Assembly: GCA_039654915.1 (NCBI GenBank)
Contig: CM077599.1
Location: forward strand, 78,274,001-78,338,000
Length of the DNA: 64,000 nt
Reading direction: 5' to 3'
DNA from: Aquilaria yunnanensis
Lineage: Eukaryota > Streptophyta > Magnoliopsida > Malvales > Thymelaeaceae
Position 1 is the stretch's first letter. Every line of letters starts with the position of its first letter. A program made the position numbers and the translations under genes. This document shows, one piece after another, positions 57,457 through 64,000 of the stretch. The notes under the pieces were generated by a model. That model worked only from the letters and a program-made list of their open reading frames with translations, was not told where the DNA came from and searched no databases.

Positions 57457-58428
57457 TGATGCCCCAAGGCATCTTCGTTTGCTGTCATGTTGACAGGTTG
57501 AGAGACTTCCTAAGGAGGCGAGTGCCTGGAGCTCTGGTTTCGCAGCTGAGTGTGCCTGAAAAGCTCAAAGAAGAGGTTAGGAGGTCCCCGGTTTGCTTTT
57601 CCGGGGAGGACCCTCCGACGCCCAAGTCAGTTTTCTGAGTGAAGGTGGAGGAAGAACACTAAGGGATCAAGTGTCTTGCCTGTTTTGTGTTTTCTCAAAG
57701 AGAGGAAAGTGCCCATCCTTTGCCCAGTCCCATTTCCTAGTATTTATAGGAGTAGCTGGTCCGTTCAGATCATGACACGTGTTCGGTCGGATTTGATCTG
57801 TCTCTTTGGACCTAGGGGACAGGCGGCCGTTTGCAGCCTCTTTTAGCCCTGGACCCAGACGGGTTGTGTCAGGACTGGGGCGGCTGCGGCGTGTCATTTC
57901 GCCGTTCAGATGTGACGTGTAGGGCTTGTGGGCGACATGTCAGAGGCTCCTTAAATGCTCATACCGTACTCTCGAGGTCCCCTGGGCGAGGTCGCCCTTC
58001 GGTGCGTGCACCCTCTTCGGATTCTATCCGTCCTTCGGTGTGAGCACCTCCTTCGGGATCTATCCCATAATTCTGGGAGCGCCCTTGATGAACACCTTAT
58101 TCGGGACTCACACCCATAGTTCGGGGATTCCCTTGTTCAGGTGTTTCTTGTTCGGGGAAGACCTCTTTGGGGCCTCTTCCTTCGGGGAGATTCTCCCTTG
58201 CTTCAGGGAGATGGCTCTCTTACCCGAAGACGGTCAGTTTAGCCCCTCGATGGAGACGGTGTTGTCCTCGGAATTCCTGACGAGCTACCGAAGTCTCGAG
58301 CTCATAGTGTTTGACTTCGCACCTTCCGAGGTCAGTAAAAAGATCCTCTCTTGGGTGACGTCAGACTCCTCGGCCAATATTCTGGCGCGGAGTTACTACC
58401 GAGGAGGCGATAGCCTTTGGCTATCACA
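57457..58428 (-). mobile_element. 3' LTR of Tat-like Gypsy element B
   Basis: 972 bp, close to LTR A. Plus-strand ends TGATGCCCC and GGCTATCACA. Minus-strand TATA box at 57741-57748. Inserted into pol of element A; left site duplicate AGTAG (57452-57456), partner outside the window. Hairpins at 57458-57473 and 58409-58425. Confidence 0.92.
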
Positions 58429-58430
58429 GG

Positions 58431-58439
58431 CCCCCCTCT
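58431..58439 (-). other. Polypurine tract of Tat element B
   Basis: Minus-strand AGAGGGGGG next to the 3' LTR, identical to copy C. Confidence 0.8.
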
Positions 58440-58838
58440 GAAAAGCCGAAGTAAGAAACTTCGGTTCATCGGTTTTCGGGTCCTGTGGTTGCGATATCTA
58501 TGCCGAAGACGCCTTCTTCTGCCTGAAGCGATGGGCAGTCCTTTTTGCGTCCTCGAGGTGCGAGAAGATAGGCTGTACGTGTGCCGAAGATACACCTTCT
58601 GCCCGAAGTCACAGGCTATCTCTTGGTGTCTTCGTGGCGAGGGGAAATAGGATAACCTTGTACCGAAGATAGACCTTTTGCCCGAAGTCACAGGCTGTCT
58701 TTTGGTGTCTTCGAGGTAACCTACTTTTTTGCCTTTATAGGTCTGCTCATGCGTCGCGTCCTGTATCGAGCAGAGTCAGTCTAGGGCGGCGCCTCTAGAC
58801 CAAATGGTGTCAGAGGGCGTGCTCGACGTGATGGATGA

Positions 58839-59011
58839 CACGTGGCACGATTGCTGTGCAATGACCGACACATGGCAGTCTTTTATTGGGTAAGAATGCA
58901 CTGAGTACAGCAGGCGCGACTTTTTAGGCGCTCTTAGCAGTTATGACGACGCTTCGCGTTCCGAGGGGTACTAATGACGACGGTTGTTCTGGCCTTCTCG
59001 GCCTATATATA
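58839..59011 (+). promoter_or_regulatory. Promoter of the antisense gene in Tat element B
   Basis: CACGTGGC (58839-58846), ATTGG (58885-58889) and TATATATA (59004-59011), then a CT-rich leader to the ATG at 59235. Spacing matches copy A. Confidence 0.65.
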
Positions 59012-59234
59012 TCAGTCCTGTCATAACCCTCTTTCTTCTTCTGCTTTTGCTTTCTTTTGTCTTCTAATTCTCTCCCAATTTTCCGCGGCGGTTCTCCTTT
59101 TTCAAGCGTTTTTCCGACCACTTTTCACGACGGCTTCCAGGAATCCAGATTCCGGCAAGACCTTTGGTGGGTTTTAGTCCCTTTTGCTTTTTTTTCAAAG
59201 CTTCTTCTTTGTTTTTCCCGAACTCGTTTTCATC

Positions 59235-61697
59235 ATGCCTGTTCCCGAGAGTTGGCAACCTCTTCTTTCTCACCCCTGCTGCACTACTGCGGCAAAGCTA
59301 GCGAAGTGGAAGAAAAAGTTTTTCTTACCCTCTTACTCTGTGGCGAGGTTGCCCCGTCCTGACCAATTTGCTTTCTCCAACCATAGTGATGAGATCACCG
59401 TTTTCCGAGCCCAACTGAAGGCCGGACTTCGGTATCCCCCCCCGGAGATGGTTAGCGCGTTCTGCAACTTCCATGGCATTGCCGTTAACCAACTCCCACC
59501 GAACTCGTACTGTTATTTCAACGCCTTCCTCTGTATGTGCGGCGTTTTCAAAATAAAACCTCACTTTGTAGTTTTTCTTCAGTACTACAAGCTCTTCGTG
59601 GTCCCAAAGGGTGGCTTCTACTTTATGCTGCCTCGGGGATCCGGGAGCAAAAAGTATACGTTCACCTTCGCCACCAAAGACAGCTAGCCAGGGTGGCAAC
59701 AAAAATTCTTTTTCCTGAAGAAGTCGGAGGCTTGGTCGCACGTCCCGACCAAGTGGGCTCAGGGGAGGCTCAAGATGGATGTCGTTGACCCGAAGATACT
59801 GCTAGACGCCAATGTAGCACCTATCTTTGAGGACTTCGACAGGCGCATCCGGGCCGTCTCTGACTGGGCTGCCGAGGTCCCTCCTCGTGCCCTTTACCCC
59901 TTTCCGATCAACTGGAGGCTCATGACCGAAGAGGTCCTTCGGGAACTCAAGGTGGTAAAGGAGCATGTGACAGACCTCAATATGCTGAAACTGGCTTCTT
60001 CGGGGAAAGACTCCTGGCTCGTGAAACTCCTTCGGGGGAAAGAGACTTATGAGTCTTTTTACGAGAGTAAGTTACTTTCTCATTTTTTCCTTCATAACTT
60101 CATCTTGGGCTTACACTGATCTTCTTTTTCTTTCTTCAGAGATGGCCGACGACGCGGCTGCCTTCTACAAGGCTCTTTTTACGGGCCAGGCCGAGAGGGG
60201 CGAGCAGACAAAGAAGGCCGCCTCTCGGAGGCGGAAGCACACTTTGGCGGGCCCTCCTTCCAAACGGGCCAGGAAGGCTGGTCCTTCCTCTCTTCCGCAA
60301 ATTCCGGAGGAGGCAGGCGAGGAAGCCAAAGACCACGCTGCCCCTTTGCCCGAGGTACCTTTTGCCGACGTCCCTTCTTCCGACGTCCCACCTTAAAGCC
60401 CCACGCCTTCGCATGCTCTTCTGGAGGGCGATGGGGAGGAGACCCCTTCTGCCGAGGAGCGGCGCCAAATAAAAGGCAAGGGGATCTCTACTGAGGCGAC
60501 GACGGTTCCTGACGACGACGTTACCGAGGTGCCAGCAGGTTTGCACTTTGTCAAACATCCTTTTGTGTCTTGCAAACCATTAAGACTTTTCTGGTCTTAA
60601 CCAATTTTTTGCGTTGTTGTGCAGCGGAGGTGGCCTCTCCTGGCTGGGTTACCGAACATGCCCGCAAGAGGGCCCTTCGGGATGCCAAAATTCCTGAAGG
60701 GAAAGTGCCGAAAGAGCCCTTTTGGACGTTCACGGAGGACATGAATATGTACTCCGAGGACTGTCCCGAGATGGCCAGGCAAATGTGCAAAGGGGTGCTT
60801 ACTAAGGCATCTTACAAGGCCATTACGGCGGCTTACCCAGGCGATAACTCCTTGGCCGCCAAAATCACTGAACATGCTGCCCAGGTACGCTCCACTGTCT
60901 CCTCAGTGGCAAATTTGTCTTTGACTTTTTGTCCAAGTACTTAGCATTATTTTCCCTCTGTTTGCTTTTCTCTCTCTTTTTTGCAGATGATGGGGTATGC
61001 CGGGTGTCTCCGTGTTCGGGTGGCGCGAGAGGCAGAGAAGAAGGCGGCACTTTGGGATCATTATACCAAGGCGAAGGACAAGTGTTCGGCCCTGGTAGCC
61101 GAAAATGCTCATCTCAAGCAGTCTGCGGAGAAGGAGGTTGCTGAACTTCGGGAGGGGTTCAAAAAAGAGAAAGAGGAACTTCAGAAAGACACCTCCCAGA
61201 AGCTCTCCGACCTCGGCTCTCGAATGGCGGAGCTGACTTCGACCGTCGAGGCGATTCAAAAGGGTAAGTCAGAAAGTGACGCAATCCTTGCGAAGACGCT
61301 CGAGGAGAAGGCTCAACTCGAAGCCGAGGTCGCATCTTTGAAGGAGCCTTCAGAAGAGAAGAAGAAGGTGAAGTCACTGAAGAAAAAGGTCAAGGATTTG
61401 GAGAAGGATTACGCTGATCTGGAGAAGGACTATGAGGATTTGGAGGTCAAGAAACAGGAGTCCGATAATATGACGAAGTTGGGCTTTCAAGACGGCTTCT
61501 GTCTCGCTTGGCACCAAATTCTGCAGAAGTTCCCAGACTTCGACCTCTCCTTCCTGGAAGCAATGAACATCCCCAAGGAGCCTCGGTGGACTTGGTCCCA
61601 GATCAAGCATTTGAGACTGCCTCCTTCTCTCCCGGCGCCGAAGGCTATTGACAAAAGCACGGGGGCTGGCAGTTCTCAGGACGCCGAGGTTCCTTAG
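59235..61697 (+). pseudogene. Antisense four-exon gene of Tat element B
   Basis: Exons 59235-60066, 60140-60538, 60625-60884 and 60987-61697 (832, 399, 260 and 711 bp). Introns are 73, 86 and 102 bp, all GT...AG. The sum is 2,202 bp, 734 codons including stop. Two nonsense codons break it: TAG at 59685-59687 in the N-terminal domain and TAA at 60394-60396 in exon 2. Splice sites are all kept. Domain plan as in copy A: PF04195-like N-terminus, Lys/Arg-rich then acidic Pro-rich middle, coiled-coil C-terminus with repeated KDLEKDYADLEKDYEDLE heptads. Product role unknown; the basic segment suggests nucleic-acid binding or nuclear location (inference). Confidence 0.85.
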
Positions 61698-62101
61698 CTT
61701 GTACTAGGGCCCTTTGTCTTCATTTTCTTCTTCTTTTTTGTAGTCTTTCAGCAACTTTCTTCTCTGTAAGCGCTCTTTGGCTTAATAGATACAACTTCGG
61801 CTAAGTCTTTTTTGCCAGACTCTTTTGTTTCTCCCTGTCCCGAACATAATTCGCTCGGGAGACTTCGGAGAGACATGCTGTTGCTTTCCTTTGTCCCGAA
61901 CATATTCGCTCGAGAGACTCCGGAAAACCTTACTCTTGCTTTCCTTTGTCCCGAACATATTCGCTCAAGAGACTTTGGAAAGACTTACTTTTACTTTCCT
62001 CGGCGATTGCTTTCGTGAGACTCTTGCTTTGTGCTCCTTCAGAATTTTTTACTTAGACAAATTTTTCCAACTTGTGGAATACAACTTTCCCACCGAACTT
62101 T

Positions 62102-63073
62102 TTAGGCATAGAATTTTTTCAAGGCCTCTGAGTGCCAAGTATTTTTTAATTCTATGCCTTCGGCATCACCGAGCTTATAAACTCCTTTTCGTAATTCGGC
62201 AAGTACCAGGTAGGGTCCTTCCCAATTTGCGCGAAGTACCCCGTGGGACGGCTTTCGGGGTGCAAATTCAGCCTTTCGGAGAACGAGGTCTCCCTGTTTT
62301 ATTCCCTTTGGCCTGGCGCGTAGGTTTATGGCTGCTGCCACTCTTTGCTGGAAAGCTTTTCTTCTCAGCTCGGCTATTTCTCTGTGTTTGCTGACGAGGT
62401 CGAGCTTGGTCCTCAGGCCGAGGTCATTTCCTTTTTCATCGAACACTTGGACTCGTATTGACGGTTGTACTATCTCGACGGGGATGATGGCCTCTGTGCC
62501 GAAGACAAGTGAAAAGGGCGTTTCCCCTGTGGCTCTTCGGGGTGTCGTTCGGTAGCTCCATAACACGCTTTGGAGTTCTCCTGGCCATTTCCCTTTTGCT
62601 TCTCCCAATCTCTTTTTCAGACCATCTTTTATGGTCCTGTTAGATACTTCCACCTGCCCATTACTCTGGGGGTGAGCTACTGGGGTGAAGTGCATTTTTG
62701 TCCCAAGGTCGCTAATGAATTGTCGGAATCCTTTGTCTACAAACTGGGATCCATTGTCCGCTACGAGTACCCTCGGTATGCCAAATCTGCATACGATGTT
62801 TTTCCATACGAACTTCTGCACTTCTTTTGCCGAGATAGTTGTCAGGGGTTCTGCCTCGACCCATTTAGAGAAATAGTCTACTGCTACCATGCAGAACTTT
62901 ACGCCTCCAGGCGCCGTTGGGAGTGGCCCAATTAGATCTATGCCCCACACTGCGAAGGGCCAAGGATAGTCTGCCGAACTCACGAACTCTGAGGGTGTTC
63001 TTTGGATGTTCGCATGTCTCTGGCAACTACCACATTTCTGGACGAACTGCTTGGCGTTCTTTCTCAGGGTAGG
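62102..63073 (-). pseudogene. Tat element B integrase (3' end of pol)
   Basis: Minus-strand frame with the CGSCQRH zinc-binding Cys pair, VAVDYFSKWVEAEP, VLVADNGSQF and SNGQVEVSNRTIKDG, ending TWHSEALKKFYA and a TAA at 62102-62104. The catalytic D, D, E are present. It is separated from upstream pol by the in-frame TAG at 63074-63076. Confidence 0.92.
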
Positions 63074-64000
63074 CTAGAAGTATCCTTGGCGGAGTATCAC
63101 CGCCGCTAGGGCGTCGGTTCCGATGTGCGAACCACAGGCACATTCGTGAACTTCTTCGAGGATCATTTCGGTATCCTCTTCACTAACACACCTCTGTAGT
63201 GGATTTGCATATCCTTGCCGATATAGTTCTTCTCCAATTAAGAAGAAACGTCCGGAGCGCCTTCGCACTTTTGCGGCTTCGCTGGGGTCTTCGGGGAGTG
63301 TGTTGGTTTCGAGATACCTTTTGATTGGTTCTTTCCATCCTTTCTCCGAGGTCTGTATGCTTAACACCGCGATGCTGGGGTGGCTTAGCACTTCAGTGCA
63401 AGTTTTGGACTTCGCCAGACAGTCTGCCTCAGCATTTTCTCGTCGGGGTACGTTCTCGATTTTCACGACGTCGAACTCCTGAATAAGCTTTGTTACCAAC
63501 TCATGGTATTTCGCCAAGGTCGGGTCTTTCGCGCCATAGTCCCCTGCCATTTGCCAGACCACCAGCTGGGAATCACTATGGGCTTTCAAGTTTCTCACGC
63601 CAATTTTTCTGGCCAGGCGTAATCCTGCTATGAGGGCCTCATACTCGGCCATATTGTTGGTGGCCTTGAAACTGAACTTGATGGCCTTCATTACTTCTAG
63701 GCCTTCGGGGCCTCTGATAATCACTCCAGCTCCCTGGTGTTCGGATCCTGAGGCCCCGTCAACGTGCAAGGTCCATTCTGGCTCACCCTCTTTTGGATCT
63801 GAATGGCTCTCCTCAGTGGTGGGTATTTCGGCGATAAAATCTGCCAGTGCTTGAGCTTTTATGGCTTTCCGAGGCTCATACGTGATCTCGTGTTCGCCCA
63901 GCTCTATGCACCACTTGGAGAGCCTTCCCGAATGATCAACTTTCTTCATGACATCCCGTAGTGGCAGACTACTTCGGACAATGATGGGGTGAGCCTGAAA
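63074..64000 (-). pseudogene. Tat element B pol, RNase H domains, running off the window
   Basis: Minus-strand frame open from the window edge to an in-frame TAG at 63074-63076, which falls in the Trp codon of the integrase zinc-finger motif QGYFWP. It contains the end of the Gypsy RNase H (VDHSGRLSKWCIELGEHEI, KAQALADFIAE), the second RNase H (EWTLHVDGASGSEHQGAGVI, NNMAEYEALIAGLRLA, AHSDSQLVVWQM, NAEADCLAKS) and the first His-containing part of the integrase zinc finger (HECACGSHIGTDALAAVIL). RT, protease, gag and the 5' LTR of this copy are outside the window. Confidence 0.92.

Noticed and set aside
57426..58441. Plus-strand frames over 57426-58441 as genes
   Set aside because: They lie inside LTR B; the same frames recur in LTR A and have no domain.

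Overview
This is a stretch of plant nuclear DNA, most likely from a eudicot. The species cannot be read from the sequence. Evidence for a plant: plant-type LTR retrotransposons primed by initiator-Met tRNA, a CACTA transposon, an Ac-like hAT transposon, a captured plant Hsp70 first exon broken at an intron, and no bacterial-style gene packing. No intact host gene was found. Almost everything recognisable is transposable-element DNA, and most of it is nested.

Layout. 1-6091: AT-rich intergenic DNA with an unclassified repeat-like block, short tandem repeats, a MITE-like inverted repeat and a 220-bp direct repeat. 6092-14939: a non-autonomous CACTA element with a TTA target-site duplication (TSD). 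It carries subterminal AGCGACGG/AGTGACGG arrays, a solo LTR, and captured fragments: Hsp70 exon 1, a LINE reverse-transcriptase piece and two spatacsin-like exons. 14943-19950: intergenic DNA with a few weak remnants. From about 19951: the left end of a hAT element whose BED-finger transposase is cut at 22175. Everything from there to the window end appears to be inside that hAT gene.

Nesting. Retrotransposon C (Ty3/Gypsy, Tat/Retand-like, minus strand, 3' LTR at 22175-23042) sits in the hAT transposase. C was entered by a Copia element (23210-34073, TSD CTTTT), by a solo LTR (35626-38155, TSD AAAGA) and by a second Tat copy, A (3' LTR 40826-41800). The Copia was in turn split by a solo LTR (28116-30646, TSD GATAT). 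Copy A was entered by a complete young chromovirus (46464-56313, TSD CGGAG) and by a third Tat copy, B (57457 to beyond the window end).

How the parts relate. The three Tat copies have pol (RNase H, a second RNase H, integrase) on the minus strand. Between integrase and the 3' LTR lies a four-exon gene on the opposite strand, with its own G-box/CCAAT/TATA promoter. The three solo LTRs belong to one family, related to the LTRs of the intact chromovirus. Both share a four-unit GC-rich palindrome array and a series of hairpins whose stems differ in sequence but keep pairing. These two LTR modules and the antisense spliced gene are the most interesting signals in the window.
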